Of a stretch of 64,000 nt of DNA, positions 36,801 through 43,395 are shown in pieces. This DNA comes from Sisyra terminalis. Taxonomy: Eukaryota; Arthropoda; Insecta; Neuroptera; Sisyridae. Where the stretch lies: contig OY292277.1 in NCBI GenBank assembly GCA_958496175.1, positions 53,269,050 through 53,333,049 of the forward strand, read 5' to 3'. The notes below the pieces were generated by a model that worked only from the letters and a program-made list of their open reading frames with translations, did not search any database and was not told the DNA's origin. How positions within the stretch are numbered: the first letter of the stretch is position 1; each line of letters opens with the position of its first letter. A program made the position numbers and the translations under genes.

Positions 36801-39349
36801 CACATTTGGGACAACCACTTCAAAGTATTCATTTCAGAAATAGTTGGGAAAATTGGTTCAAATTTAGGAAATGTGACGCCACCGAATGAAATTCGGTGAA
36901 AATCAATATTTTGGGTATGAAAATAAATGGGTTTTCTTTCAGTTAATTGAATCGGTATTTTGAAATTTAGATCTTTATTTGATTGAATGATTTTCGAAGC
37001 ATATTAACTATCTTTTGTACTAGATGATAAAATTCAGATCTCAGCTTTTATTAAATAAAGCTGACCCCCGCGACTTCGTCCGCGTAACGTATTTTATTTT
37101 TCTTATTCTTTTACGAAAAATATAATCATACTACATCATACATCAAATAAAAAATATCGCCAAGTTCAATAAATTCGGTCTTAATTATGACTAAAAAAAG
37201 TCGAAAGTTATCAAAATACTCGCATCAAAATAACCCCATCTCCCTTTTTCGATTACCGAATGAACCTTTTTTCAAAAACTATTTACACTATTGCACTGTA
37301 CAACACAACCGCGAAATTGAAATTTGTACAATTGCACGAAACCCAGTTCTTCTATAATCATGTGTAACCATTATGTATCTATAAACTTATTATTGAAATA
37401 TCTGAATTACAACTATATAATTAAACCATATTGGATAGTCCAGAGTTCACCATACACGATTTGGCGTATACCTTTTGCTCTGGAAGAGGATTTTAAATTT
37501 CTTTTATCATTATGATGATATGATTATTTATTATTTATCATTATCATGATTTCTGGCTGGAATTACGAACTTTTTTCGTGATCCCTTTCACGCACTTGCA
37601 AATAAAAGATATTGTCCCCTCCCCCAAGAAAAAAATCCTGAATCCACTCTTGTCCGTTAGGGTAGGAATTTTCAAAAAAAAATCTTATCACATGCCTACT
37701 TTCTATAAGGAATACACCGAATATTAAAATTTCATCAGTCAGAGGGGATATATAAATACAGGATTTTATTTATGCACGGTTTTAAAAACGTATTTACTTT
37801 AAGCTTTATTACTATTATTATTATTATTATTAGTATTACCATTACATTTTTTCCGTTAATATTTCCTTACTGAGCAACCGTAAGGATCTATTTACAACAA
37901 CTTTGTAAAAAAAAAGTTTACTGTCAGATTTTTATCTATAAAAACATTTATATTTCAAAAAGGCAATTTTTTTTTAAATTAAATTACTGTGCTTTTTAAT
38001 AGTTCAACTAAAAATATTAATACAGACCATATTTTAACTTTTAAATGCCTTTCCAATGATATATAACTCGCCTATCTAAAGTAAATTTTTTTTTTCATCT
38101 CTCAGTTTTTACGTAGGAGGTACATTCCCTTATTATTTTTAAGGAATGATAAGTAGCCTTACGTGTGTGGGTAATTGTGTTGTATCTTAATATAAACTTT
38201 CATTAAATTCGGTTGTTCCGTTTTTTTGTTAAATCACCAGCGCACGCGATGTAAGAAAGTTTTTTGGTAATTTTTTCTCACATTATTGGAGTTTTAATGT
38301 GGATACCTAATTTTTTTGAAAATATAATATAGCCTATGTTCACCGGAAATAGTGTAGCTTGCTAACAGTGAAAGAATTTTTCAAATCGGTCAAGTAGTTT
38401 CGGAGCCTATTCAAAGCAAACAAACAATCAAATCTTTCCTCTTTATAATAATAGATAGAAGATTATGATGCCAAATCTTAACGTTTATTTTTTAGTTTTT
38501 TCTTCACAATGGCCCAAAAATTTTGCTATGGGTTAAGCATCAGGACTATTTTCTGGTCAAGACGGCACATTAATGTTAGAATTCCTCTATTATTATTAGA
38601 CTATTATTATTATTAGAGTTCCTCTTTATAATAATAGATAGAAGAAGAAAACAATTCAGGTTGTTTAAGATCGGTTTTTTTATTTAATAGTTTTAATATT
38701 CAATTAGCTACGTTTCGTTACGTATGGTAACTTCATCAGGCTTCTTGATTCCCAAAAAATATAATATTTTCAATTGAAATTCAATAAATAAGTGAAAATT
38801 TGTACTGATTGTTTGGGTTAATTTCCAGCGGAATTTCCATTCATCGCATACTATGTGATCAATAGTGGGCAAACCGACCCGGCGACGTTCTACAACAATC
38901 TGCGTACGTCGAGTTTGAACAAATTCGATCCACGTGTGATGCGCTACACGGCGGCACACACGCTCGATCTATACAGCGAGGTGGCCGCGATTTGTCGGCC
39001 GCCGTTGCACGACCCAGGTGTGAGTTTGGCGCGGTCCCAAACGCCAGCCACCGGCTTCATCATCTCCGTGTACAAGGTGTTCGAGGGCGACGACGGCGAG
39101 CGCTTCGAGCGCAACTGGTTGTACTGGACGGGGGCGCGAATGCTCTACCGCTATCTGCCACGTGGCGTCGGCCTTCGCCGAATCGCCCTCCACAAATCGT
39201 TAAGTCCAAAAGGTGATAAGATGTACTTGCTGGTGTGTGAGTGCGCGTCGCTCCTCCAGGATACGTCAGCCACCGCGCTGCTCATACCTGCATTGCGCGC
39301 CCGTCTTTGCGGCTACACCGGCTTATATCGACCAATTCAAGCATTTTAA
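6701..39349 (+). CDS. Unrecognised conserved-looking protein, ~417 aa, four coding exons
   Basis: Exons 6701-6827, 24009-24331, 31906-32188 and 38829-39349 join with splice phases 1, 0 and 1 into one open frame that ends in TAA at 39347. The protein has no signal peptide or membrane span. Residues 1-150 are rich in Ser, Pro, Thr and Arg (phospho-target-like SRSEPISLS); 151-244 include a helix-prone segment (AKQRVIAGELLNEIAQSK). Residues 245-417 look like a folded domain, with FPFIAYYVINSGQTDP, aromatic NWLYWTGARMLYRYLPRG and a Cys-containing CECASLLQ stretch. GC content jumps in every exon against AT-rich flanks, a strong sign of selection. I do not recognise the family and assign no function. 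The acceptor of the third exon is the least certain, being chosen because it keeps phase. Confidence 0.8.
6828..8340. other. Intron 1 sequence, no element recognised
   Basis: Unique-looking AT-rich intron. CACACGTGTCG near 7516-7526 and CACTGCGGTATCACTGCGACC near 7554-7575 stand out as GC-richer, but no gene or repeat family is apparent. Confidence 0.4.
8340..8564. repeat. Dispersed repeat, second copy at ~10230-10480
   Basis: The stretch with GAGGAAGATTAATTGAAAAAC, ATACTTCACCGTTT and AGGGAATACAT occurs again at 10314-10470 and continues there uninterrupted into the SINE-like segment. The 8340 copy is split by the foldback element at 8565. Confidence 0.75.
8565..9504. mobile_element. Foldback element A (long inverted repeat)
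   Basis: The arms are near-complementary over roughly 450 bp each, centred near 9035, with ends TAGGGTGAT and ATCACCCTA. Matching pairs include TACCGAAGATGGTTTTTTC with its complement near 9310, and GGTAGTACGGGCCACTGAAC with GTTCAGTGGCCCGTACTACC. Comparison with the empty copy at 10480 shows it inserted into an older repeat. GTCCTAG is present at 8558-8564 and again at 9519-9525, a candidate target duplication offset by 14 bp on the right. Reading frames at 8347-8703 and 8765-8968 lie in the arms and are not called. Confidence 0.9.
9515..9690 (+). mobile_element. tRNA-derived SINE copy
   Basis: It has a B-box-like GGGTTCGATTTTCGTG and the shared body TTTCTCGATTTACGAATC and ACCCTAGAGTGGCTAAAAAG. 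It ends in a small hairpin, ACCGTTATAAAACAACGGT. The same segment recurs at 10485-10650. Confidence 0.65.
9690..10990. repeat. ~970-bp tandem/segmental duplication
   Basis: Text at 9700-9970 (GCTGGTTTTGGAGCAG, GTCAATTTTGGTCGATTGTTC) recurs at 10665-10930, and text at 8220-8550 recurs at 10080-10470. The region is therefore two copies of a composite repeat unit, the first interrupted by foldback element A. A degenerate hammerhead-like motif with GTC/GAC stem and CGAAACGTCG lies on the minus strand at about 10108-10143. Confidence 0.7.
10485..10650 (+). mobile_element. tRNA-derived SINE copy (uninterrupted context)
   Basis: Same body and B-box-like GGGTTCGATTTTCGTG as the 9515 copy, again with the terminal ACCGTT...AACGGT hairpin. 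It directly continues the 10230-10480 repeat with no foldback insertion, and so shows the pre-insertion state. Confidence 0.65.
10991..16370. other. Intron 1, mostly unannotatable AT-rich DNA
   Basis: About 5.4 kb without convincing exon, RNA gene or repeat. Small items: a CTT microsatellite at ~11993-12009, a GTGGGGCCTACGCCCCAC hairpin near 11664, and short reading frames (12171-12353, 12844-13098, 14565-14870) that lack GC rise, splice sites or any family motif. Confidence 0.4.
16372..17268. repeat. Two tandem copies (~458 bp) of a hAT-ended repeat
   Basis: CAGTGGTTTCCAACCGATTT at 16399 and CAGTGGTTCCCAACCGATTT at 16856 begin segments that share CTGCTGCCCTCCTTGAGATA, ACTTTACGGTTATTCACCTG and CCCCACGTTGGGAATG. 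A third, interrupted relative starts at about 48380. The ends are hAT-like. Confidence 0.8.
17395..17567 (+). repeat. Direct repeat flanking foldback element B (left)
   Basis: It shares CCGAAAGGCCTGGAAACTTTG, ATCTCTTGGAAGT and TTGCTTCATCAATTCCAG with 18377-18530. Foldback element B sits between the two copies. Confidence 0.7.
17618..18345. mobile_element. Foldback element B, partly deleted palindrome
   Basis: Same family as the element at 8565 (CGTGTAAAGATTTCCC, TACCGAAGATGGTTTTTTC, GTAGTACGGGCCACTGAACC), with complementary arms meeting near 17870. The left arm lacks the inner ~170 bp that the right arm retains, so the palindrome is asymmetric. Reading frames 17909-18148 and 18196-18402 are arm sequence. 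Confidence 0.85.
18362..18530 (+). repeat. Direct repeat flanking foldback element B (right)
   Basis: Second copy of the 17395-17567 segment. A (TA)n run at ~18343-18360 separates it from the foldback element. Confidence 0.7.
18667..18828. mobile_element. MITE family M copy 1 (Mutator-like, 9-bp TSD)
   Basis: Terminal CAAGGTTTATAAAATACAC faces TGTGTAATTTATATGCTTTG. The internal text (GCTACGTGACGTATC, TTCGCATGACGTCATT) is shared with three other copies. The flanks are a perfect 9-bp direct repeat, GGTTTCCCC, at 18658-18666 and 18829-18837. Confidence 0.85.
18840..19830. other. Intron 1, no gene seen
   Basis: AT-rich. The reading frame at 19445-19633 has ordinary intronic composition and no splice context. 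A TATAAAA near 19727 and TTCAGTC near 19736 are too close together to act as a standard core promoter pair. Confidence 0.35.
19831..20287 (+). promoter_or_regulatory. Candidate second promoter and 5' leader
   Basis: The sequence around 19838-19920 (AGTTCGTCGGTTAGTTAGTG, GTGCGTGTTTCGATAGCGAG) has the G/C-rich, CpG-containing look of an insect transcript leader. It lies ~400 bp upstream of a possible alternative first coding exon. No TATA box at proper spacing was found; the assignment rests on position and composition. Confidence 0.35.
20288..20492 (+). CDS. Candidate alternative first coding exon of the unrecognised gene
   Basis: The ATG at 20288 opens 68 residues (MNLMFRKNFQETKSSSIGKG start, then GRKGGGNRNAKRSR, basic and glycine-rich). 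The exon ends at AAG|GTTTCA in phase 1, the same phase as the exon at 6701, so it can splice in frame to 24009. GC content is high only between 20330 and 20470. The donor is weak. Two other frames are also open here; the one beginning at 20224 stops at 20490, before any donor of fitting phase. The phase match is the main support. Confidence 0.5.
20493..21100. other. Intron, nothing recognised
   Basis: AT-rich with no repeat match elsewhere in the window. Open frames continue by chance to ~20730. Confidence 0.35.
21170..21237 (+). mobile_element. 3' end fragment of a hAT-like repeat
   Basis: AATCTCCACAGTA, GGGGGGCACTCGCCCCCC and TAAATCCACCCTTG match the right end of the element at 36171-36431. 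The left end is missing. Confidence 0.6.
21379..22562. mobile_element. hAT-type element with 8-bp target duplication, host to other insertions
   Basis: The ends CAGTGGCGTAGCTACCTAG and CTAGCTACGCCACTG are inverted repeats of hAT type. The left flank is TCCGGTAG at 21371-21378. The right flank reads TCCGG and is then interrupted by a MITE (22568-22721), after which TCCGGTAG appears intact at 22726-22733. The interior contains a palindromic repeat (21640-22390). No transposase frame remains. Confidence 0.85.
21640..22390. mobile_element. Palindromic repeat family P copy, split by ~390 bp
   Basis: Left-arm text TGTGTATACAATATATAG, ATATTGCGGTCCAAT, TTTGAACAGAAGTT and GTGACGTATTGCCCAG returns as complement in 22200-22380. 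Further copies lie at 27600, 28140 and 35890. The inner ends carry GATTGC/GGTAATC-GAAA, a hammerhead-like stem; the flanking CUGANGA is lost here. Confidence 0.75.
22568..22721. mobile_element. MITE family M copy 2, inserted in the hAT boundary
   Basis: Terminal CAAGGTTTATAAAATACAC and TGTGTAATTTATGAACCTTG. Perfect 9-bp flanks ACTGTCCGG at 22559-22567 and 22722-22730. The left flank straddles the last four bases of the hAT element and its target duplication. Confidence 0.9.
22734..24008. other. Intron with a dispersed ~150-bp repeat
   Basis: At 22893-23045 the text GCGCAACCATTTGGGTCGGT, AAAGTAGTT, CAGATGGCA and TAGTAACACC matches 31385-31510 in the same order. The remainder, including a GGCGCCGCTACGGCGCC palindrome near 23160, has no recognisable gene. 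A pyrimidine tract ending in GCAG at 24008 is the acceptor of the next exon. Confidence 0.5.
24009..24331 (+). CDS. Second coding exon of the unrecognised gene
   Basis: A strong acceptor (poly-T then GCAG) opens at 24009 and the exon closes at CCA|GTACGT at 24331. It encodes 108 residues: a Thr/Glu/Pro-rich stretch, then Ser/Arg-rich SSRQVSFSSSRPD and SRSEPISLSTLDRDC. Other frames over this exon are open only because of its GC content. Confidence 0.8.
24508..24975 (+). mobile_element. Repeat family F2 (diverged foldback superfamily) copy 1
   Basis: It begins CACTAGACTGATTCAAAAAA and carries GTGAAAGTTTAAGCTCTTAA, TTGTAGAAAATTGAACGATC, TACAAAAAAGGTCTCGTAC and GATATATTTATTCCTTC. The same order occurs at 25038, 29668 and 33101. 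Confidence 0.85.
25030..25515 (+). mobile_element. Repeat family F2 copy 2 (tandem to copy 1)
   Basis: A second copy about 515 bp downstream in direct orientation, including the central TTAATATTAATATTAAG palindrome that copy 1 has partly lost. The minus-strand frame at 24999-25223 is repeat sequence. Confidence 0.85.
25516..27260. other. Intron with degenerate minisatellite-like segment
   Basis: At about 25600-25960 phrases of the type GGAGATGxxGTCC and CCAGGTxxATxxAxGAA recur, related to the array at 30220-31000. The rest is AT-rich, with no gene or element recognised; the small frames at 25791-26003 and 27055-27240 are not supported. Confidence 0.45.
27262..27505. mobile_element. Palindromic repeat family H copy with hammerhead-like core
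   Basis: The outer ends carry AAGAAGACAATTCAGGTT and its complement. TTTAATATTTTTACTATTC pairs with GAATAGTAAAAATATTAAA. Inside lie CTGATGA (27365-27371), an A, a GTTA/TAAC stem and GAAA (27388-27391), followed by CGTAGCTAATTG. Other copies: 28886, 35463 and 38643. Confidence 0.75.
27600..28010. mobile_element. Palindromic repeat family P, compact copy
   Basis: Complementary arms (GTGACGTATTGTCCAG against CTGGGCAATACGTCAC, and the TGTATACA ends) face each other with a ~55-bp centre. The minus strand at 27725-27751 has CTGAGGA, an A, GATTGC/GGCAATC, then GAAA. Overlapping reading frames on both strands are arm sequence. Confidence 0.85.
28140..28520. mobile_element. Palindromic repeat family P, third copy
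   Basis: The left end TTTTTTCGCTGACTTTGAAC plus TGTGTATACAAT is followed by unrelated DNA. The right arm (28328-28505) has CTGAGGA (28328-28334), an A, a perfect GATTGC/GCAATC stem and GAAA (28351-28354), then GGGCAATACGTCACGAATAT. Confidence 0.75.
28886..29210. mobile_element. Palindromic repeat family H, both arms intact
   Basis: AAGAAGACAATTCAGGTTG at the left faces CAACCTGAATTGTCTTCTT at the right. Each arm holds the motif; the right arm has CTGATGA (29068-29074) and GAAA (29091-29094), the left arm the complement with one core change. The centre is an AT-rich spacer. Confidence 0.8.
29211..29660. other. Intron, nothing recognised
   Basis: AT-rich, with long T runs near 29570-29600. No coding or repeat match. 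Confidence 0.3.
29665..30112 (+). mobile_element. Repeat family F2 copy 3
   Basis: Starts ATTAGACTGAGTCAAAAAAA and continues with the family text (AAAATTTAAGCTCTTTATAT, GGTGCCGCATCGCAAATTTC, TACAAAAAAGGTCTCCGAC) to TGTAGAGCACTTTTTTTCC. Confidence 0.85.
30220..31020 (+). repeat. Degenerate tandem repeat, period ~131 bp
   Basis: The phrase GAxGATGxGGTCCA recurs near 30231, 30363, 30491, 30624 and 30755, and in a weaker form near 30964. Each is followed ~20 bp later by CTCCAGGT or a variant, and by TGACTTCxAAxGC text. Spacing is 128-133 bp for the first five. A truncated SINE-like B box (GGGTTCGATTCTCG) lies at ~30928. Confidence 0.75.
31021..31905. other. Intron with second copy of the 22893 repeat
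   Basis: The segment 31385-31510 repeats the GCGCAACCATTTGGGTCGGT element seen at 22893. The rest is AT-rich. The acceptor for the next exon is pyrimidine-poor, which is unusual for this window. Confidence 0.45.
31906..32188 (+). CDS. Third coding exon of the unrecognised gene
   Basis: A sharp GC rise. It encodes LAVPGGTAVHEKIASP, then SSPGSISVLEVSDPKLCILA and LMSPLEPIDPVLESPLSQ, then a helix-prone AKQRVIAGELLNEIAQSK. The donor CACG|GTAATC leaves phase 1. The start at 31906 uses ...GACAG| because only this AG keeps phase with 24331; AGs at 31898 and 31918 would break the frame. Confidence 0.7.
32189..33095. other. Intron 3 start, nothing recognised
   Basis: AT-rich. A reading frame at 32968-33207 runs into the repeat that starts at 33101 and is not supported. 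Confidence 0.35.
33101..33655. mobile_element. Repeat family F2 copy 4, with an inverted partial arm (foldback)
   Basis: The direct arm (GGACTGATTCAAAAA, AAGAGGTGCCGCATCGC, TACAAAAAAGGTCTTTGGC) runs to ~33455. The complement of its inner part (CTTTGACCCCGAATAAC, AGACCTTTTTTGTAGATCG, CACCAACGTGAGCTATAAA) follows to ~33645. This copy links the non-palindromic F2 repeats to the foldback elements. Confidence 0.85.
33656..34530. other. Intron, nothing recognised
   Basis: AT-rich with a short mirror-like stretch near 33985-34040 (ATGCTTTTATTAATTATTAAAAGCAT). No gene or repeat match. Confidence 0.35.
34535..35125. mobile_element. Foldback element C with GGCGCC-containing core
   Basis: Left CCGATGTTGGAAAGTTTAAA faces TTTAAACCTTCCAACATCGG, and GAAGAATTG faces CAATTCTTC. 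CAAGTGATTTAATGATCAC faces GTGATCATTAAATCACTTG. The innermost arms are GTGGCGCC and GGCGCCAC, around a ~60-bp centre. Arms are ~270 bp each. No coding frame. Confidence 0.85.
35463..35565. mobile_element. Repeat family H, one outer arm only
   Basis: AACAACCTGAATTGTCTTCTT and ATCTGAGATCTGAATTTTAT match the outer arm of the 27262 copy. The hammerhead-like core is absent. Confidence 0.7.
35890..36035. mobile_element. Repeat family P, collapsed copy
   Basis: Only the outer ends remain: GTGTATACAATATATAGAAT and GCGGTCTAATTTATGTAGTA, directly followed by the complementary TATTCTATATATTGTATA and the GGCAGCGAAAAAATC end. The central arms were deleted. Confidence 0.7.
36171..36431. mobile_element. hAT-like non-autonomous element
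   Basis: The ends AAGGGCGGATTCAGG and TAAATCCACCCTTG are imperfect inverted repeats. The flanks ATTGGTTT and ATTGATTT form an 8-bp target duplication with one mismatch. A poly-G run lies inside each end. Relatives: the 3' end at 21170 and a 5' end in reverse at ~37590-37655. Confidence 0.65.
36432..37060. other. Intron; open frame 36552-36899 not called; tail of family H
   Basis: A 115-codon frame (36552-36899) has somewhat higher GC than its surroundings. It lacks recognised motifs, has no flanking splice partners of fitting phase, and its start is not preceded by promoter signals. At 37018-37058 a tail of repeat family H (AAAATTCAGATCTCAGCTTT) ends where the next element starts. Confidence 0.3.
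37061..38460 (+). mobile_element. Dispersed insect repeat starting GCTGACCCCCGCGACTTCGTC, copy 1
   Basis: The 5' end has a CGCG-ACTTCGTC-CGCG hairpin. The 3' end is CAATCAAATCTTTCCTC, TTTATAATAATAGAT. A shorter copy at 39992-40665 shares both ends and the inner AGTAGTTTC, GAGCCTATTCAAAG. The simple-sequence 3' tail suggests retroposition. This copy also holds a reversed hAT-like end (~37590-37655) and an (ATT)n run at ~37810. Confidence 0.6.
38470..38605 (-). pseudogene. Tc1-type transposase 3' remnant, short copy
   Basis: The text matches 40670-40790 (TTTTTTCTTCACAATGGCCC, AAAATTTTGCTATG, GCATCAGGACTATTT), the end of the degraded transposase described there. It follows the GCTGACC element exactly as in the second locus. 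Confidence 0.6.
38643..38800. mobile_element. Repeat family H, one arm with intact core motif
   Basis: AACAATTCAGGTTGTTTAAG begins the arm. On the minus strand CTGATGA (38733-38739), an A, a 5-bp GTTAC/GTAAC stem and GAAA (38713-38716) are present. It ends just 30 bp before the acceptor of the last coding exon. Confidence 0.7.
38829..39349 (+). CDS. Last coding exon of the unrecognised gene
   Basis: It opens after TTTCCAG at 38828 in phase 1 and encodes the C-terminal 173 residues. The GC content is by far the highest in this region. It looks like a single folded domain: FPFIAYYVINSGQTDPATFY, MRYTAAHTLDLYSEVAAICR, RNWLYWTGARMLYRYLPRG, then a hydrophobic/Cys stretch (MYLLVCECASLLQ) and TAA at 39347. 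Minus-strand frames here (38969-39193) are GC-driven shadows. Confidence 0.85.
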
Positions 39350-39990
39350 GCCAAAAACATACACATACCACCATACAATATGTGGAGATTGACTAAAAAA
39401 CGGATCCTACTAATCTATCAATAGCTAAACACCTCAGGATTTGAATTTTAAGTATCGAGTACATCTACCTACCGAATGAACTGTGAAACAAACTTCCTTC
39501 CAATTTTCAAATTACAATTTTAAATTCCTCATGTGATTTTATTAACGTTAACGTCTTTATCGTACAACAAATACGCAAAGATTAATCATTTCTCAAACTG
39601 ATAACAGTGAAACAATATTTTATAGATTCAAATACCTAAATTTTAATCGAAACATAAAGTTTTAAAGCTCAATACAATAAGACTTCGGATATATGTCAAG
39701 CTCAGTTGATTTAAAACAAAGCCCTCTACCAGTACTTACACGCGTGTAATGTGGGTTGCCCACTTATGTTTTACAAGGGGTCGAGCGATTTGACTGATAT
39801 TTAAGTACAGAGATGTGAAAATCATTAGACTCAAGGGAAAAAAAAACACATTTTTATTTTTGAATGCCATAAATTTGAAAATTACAATAATTTCATTCAT
39901 CTTATATTTTGTGTGGCATCCTTTATTGTTTATAATTTATTTTTCTCATCCTGGCATGCTCTATATTTTTTTTTTTCATTTATATTTTAC
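39350..39990 (+). other. Probable 3' UTR then intergenic DNA
   Basis: No perfect AATAAA occurs close to the stop; ACAATAAG near 39672 is the nearest variant. The frame at 39815-39997 is low-complexity. Confidence 0.4.
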
Positions 39991-39991
39991 T

Positions 39992-40665
39992 AGCTGATCC
40001 CCGCGACTTCGTCGGCGTAACGTAGATGTAGATTATGTTTTCTTTTCAAATTTGCCATTTGTAGTTGTGGTATGAAAATTTGTCAACTTTAAAAAGACAC
40101 ATTTAATAAACTTTTTTCCAATAACTTACATTTTTAAACTTGTGATATCTTTCGAATGGAATGTTCAAATTGAATAACTCAAAAAGTTAGTATAATGGTA
40201 TTGAAGCAAACTTAAATATGAAGTCATTTATTTTGATTGGGATTAATCCCAAAGTATAAATAAAAGAGCTTTTATAGCGGTGGCATTTATATAATTTTTT
40301 TAAAATAAAAAAAACACTTATTGTGGCATTACTATAATAGTTAGACATATGCTGTTGCACTATTTTTTGTAGATAATGATATGTTCTACAAAATCGTACT
40401 ACATAATTTTGTTCTATAACCAATAGTTTTCGCAGTGCACGCGATAAAAGAATGTTTTTTGGTAATTTTTTCAGACCTTGGGTTACATTATTGGAGTTTT
40501 AGTATGGATCCCTAACATTTTTGAAAATTTAATAGAGCCTATGTTCTCCGAAAATAGTGTAGCTTCCCAACAGTGAAAAAAAATTTCAATTCGGTTAAGT
40601 AGTTTCAGAGCCTATTCAAAGCAAACAAACAATCAAATCTTTCCTCTTTATAATAATAGATTATG
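39992..40665 (+). mobile_element. GCTGATCC-CGCGACTTCGTC repeat, copy 2
   Basis: A shorter copy of the element at 37061, with the same 5' hairpin region (CCCGCGACTTCGTCGGCG) and 3' end TTTCCTCTTTATAATAATAG. It is again followed directly by the Tc1 remnant. Confidence 0.65.
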
Positions 40666-40669
40666 ATGC

Positions 40670-40961
40670 CAAATCTTAATCGTTTATTTTTTTAGTTTTT
40701 TTCTTCACAATGGCCCAAAAATTTTGCTATGAAATTAGCATCAGGACTATTTCTTGGCTCAGAAGGCACAATAATGTTAGAAATTTTGAGGAAATCCATA
40801 ACTTTTTTGGCTTTATGGCAAGGAACTCCATTCTGCATAAAGTTAAAATTTTCCTCCGGAAACCACTCTTTAGTTTGAGGAAGTAATCTCATTTCCAAGA
40901 TTTGAATATATTGGTCTTGCCTCATAATACCTTCGACAATGTATACCCTAGGTTGGGTCAA
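40670..40961 (-). pseudogene. Degraded Tc1/mariner-type transposase, C-terminal part
   Basis: The minus-strand frame contains IVEGIMRQDQYIQILE, then FNFMQNGVPCHKAKKVMDFL, then EPRNSPDANFIAKFLGHCEE. These correspond to the second half of a Tc1-family DDE transposase. The catalytic Asp normally seen in FMQDGAPCH is Asn here, and the segment usually reading NSPDLNPIENLW is altered. The N-terminal half is absent. It is a dead fragment; its upstream edge abuts a family-F-like repeat. Confidence 0.8.
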
Positions 40962-41425
40962 AAAAATCGATTATTTTTTTGTTTACAAGTGACACGGAAA
41001 AATGGGTTGCTAGACACCTTAAAAAAATTCTCACCAAGCATGAGCTCTTAATTTTAATAGGAAGATCCTCCGCATCGCAGTTTTGTATTTTTTTCTCAGT
41101 CAAATAGAAAAAAATTCATACCTCATCATTTATCGATTGTACAGAAAAATGTTCTGAAATTTTTTTTTTAGGAAATTTAATGCTCTACAAAAAAGGTATC
41201 TTATATTTTTTCCGTAAGCCTCACCATTTGAAAGATATTAAGGATTTAATTTTGATTATTTTAAGACAAATTTCATTTTTGTTTATGAATTTTATAACTC
41301 GACAATAAATGACTCTTATACAATGCGCAATACAAATTTTTGTTGAAAATTAACTGCTCTATAAAAATGGTGTCTTATGTTTGGAACAAAAAGTTCCGAA
41401 AATCACGACAGGGCTTAATTTCGAG
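40950..41425 (+). mobile_element. Distant foldback-superfamily copy
   Basis: CCTAGGTTGGGTCAAAAAAAT, ATGAGCTCTTAATTTTAAT, CCGCATCGCA, AATTTAATGCTCTACAAAAA and CATTTGAAAGATATTAAGG follow the same order as the F2 repeats, but with heavy divergence. Confidence 0.6.
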
Positions 41426-43395
41426 GGATGCCTTATTGTCGGAAAAAGACGGTATTAATAATTTCTAACGGCAAATATATCTTGGAAAGTTTATATCTTA
41501 AGATGTCCTCTTATAAGCTCTTAAAAGTTGGTCAAGTCCTTCTTCCTTTTCCTAGCCATTGAGTTCTACCCAGATATAAACGTACCCCTTATGTTTTCCC
41601 CCTTAATTCATGGCTATTGGGTCCTTTTCCATATAATTTATTTATATATGATCTATCCTCTTTAAGTAGTGCAAAAGCACCAGTATAGAGTATTGAAATG
41701 CCAAAAAAAACATTATTCAACAAAAAAAGCCATTTCCATTATATTTTTAAGTTTCTTTTGGCAAAATTAGAGGCCCAAAAGTAACTTTCGTGCATCAAGG
41801 GATGATTAATGTGATTTTTTACAAACATTTAAGTACTTTTACTAAATTGCTTTCAATGCCTATATGAAACTTTTGAAGGTATATTCAATAAAGAAAAACT
41901 CGACATTTTATTCCCTCGTTTCTCTTTTACTTTAGCAAGAAAAACTTTTTCCAATTAAACATTAATTAATCGACGAAAAAGTTGACAAAACTTTTTCATA
42001 TTATTGAAAGAAATGATTGATGATTCTCACCGATTACTGTTACGACCTTGTTTGCACTTGAACGGCCAATAGAATGTTCAAAAACCGGGAAAACCCTTTT
42101 TTCTCTGCCGTTAAACATTTATCCCCCTTTTTCAATTACGTTTTCATTTTCCACCGACATAAAATCAATATGGTATTGAGATATTTGTATCAACCGTTTT
42201 ACTGTGGAAAACATTAACAGATATTTTTTTTTGGTCTTATTGTATTGAGTTTCAGCATTGCTATTTTCATATTTAAATTAAAATTGCTTGAAGCAATCGA
42301 AAATACTGCCTTAAATTTAAGGTGAACGTTTGCCACATATATTATTATAGATATAGTACAACGAAGTTCTGATTTGGTATATCAGTACAATGTAGTGGAA
42401 GAATTTAAGGGGGTTGATATTTTTTTGATCCAACTACCCCTTATTGAAATACCAATTTAGTTGATTTTAGCCAATTTTTTTTTAGTTAAACTAGATCGAA
42501 CGTATTACTTAGATGACTAGAATCACCTAACTATAAGTGATAATACAAAAGGGTGGTCCAATTATTTGATAAACCAAAAAAAAATGGATTTCGTATTTTC
42601 GTAGTTTAAACCATTACATTTCCGACAAAAAAAGCGCATGCATCAATTGCATAATAATTGCCTTGTTACCAAAAAAAAATGCGTGTTCAATTTTAACACT
42701 CGCTTAATTTGTTCACGTTTTAAACTAAACTATTTATAATAATTGATAAACATATCGAAGCTAAATTTATATAACGAAACAGAAATTTTAAATCTCAAAT
42801 TATTATAGAGCAATCATCTGAAAATATAATCAAATAAAACCTATTTTTAATGAACTGAAATTAAGTGATTTTCATGAAATTTAGTGAAATTGTTAAAGCT
42901 AGATTTTTTACGTTACATGAACAAAAAAAATAAAAAAGCGTAGTCCAGTGAAGCACAATAATTAATTATTAGATACGTAAGCAATATAGTCCATACATAA
43001 TACGTTTTGGAAATAGGTGCCACATATCTTCTCAGACTTTATAGAATTCCCAACATATTATTTTTCGAATAAAATAATCGCTTGGTACAAAGATATTTTC
43101 TTACTAGAACATTTTTCCTTTGGAATTAAATAATAGAAACATATCGTTGCTCAAAAAAATTAACTCACACAAATACACAAATATTTTATCTCCCTAATTG
43201 CCAATTATGAGATGAGAAGAACACATTTGTAATCGTTTAATTTAAAGTTATATGTATAGTTTTAGACTAAATGAGAGGATTTTACTTAGTATTTAAATTA
43301 ATAAAACGCCTGTGATTTAATATACAAATTATTATGTATACAATTGTCGACAAAGATTGTAAATAATAACATTGTGAAAATCACAAAGATTTTGC
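41426..43395. other. Intergenic, nothing recognised
   Basis: AT-rich DNA between the Tc1 remnant and the distal COA5 terminal exon. No gene signal on either strand and no repeat matching elsewhere in the window. Confidence 0.4.

Noticed and set aside
36552..36899. 115-codon open frame, slightly GC-richer than its surroundings
   Set aside because: No recognised motif, no matching splice phases and no promoter context. It is flanked by transposon remnants. It could be an old element fragment, so it was left uncalled.
40670..40961. Active Tc1 transposase
   Set aside because: Only the C-terminal half remains, and the catalytic Asp position is Asn.
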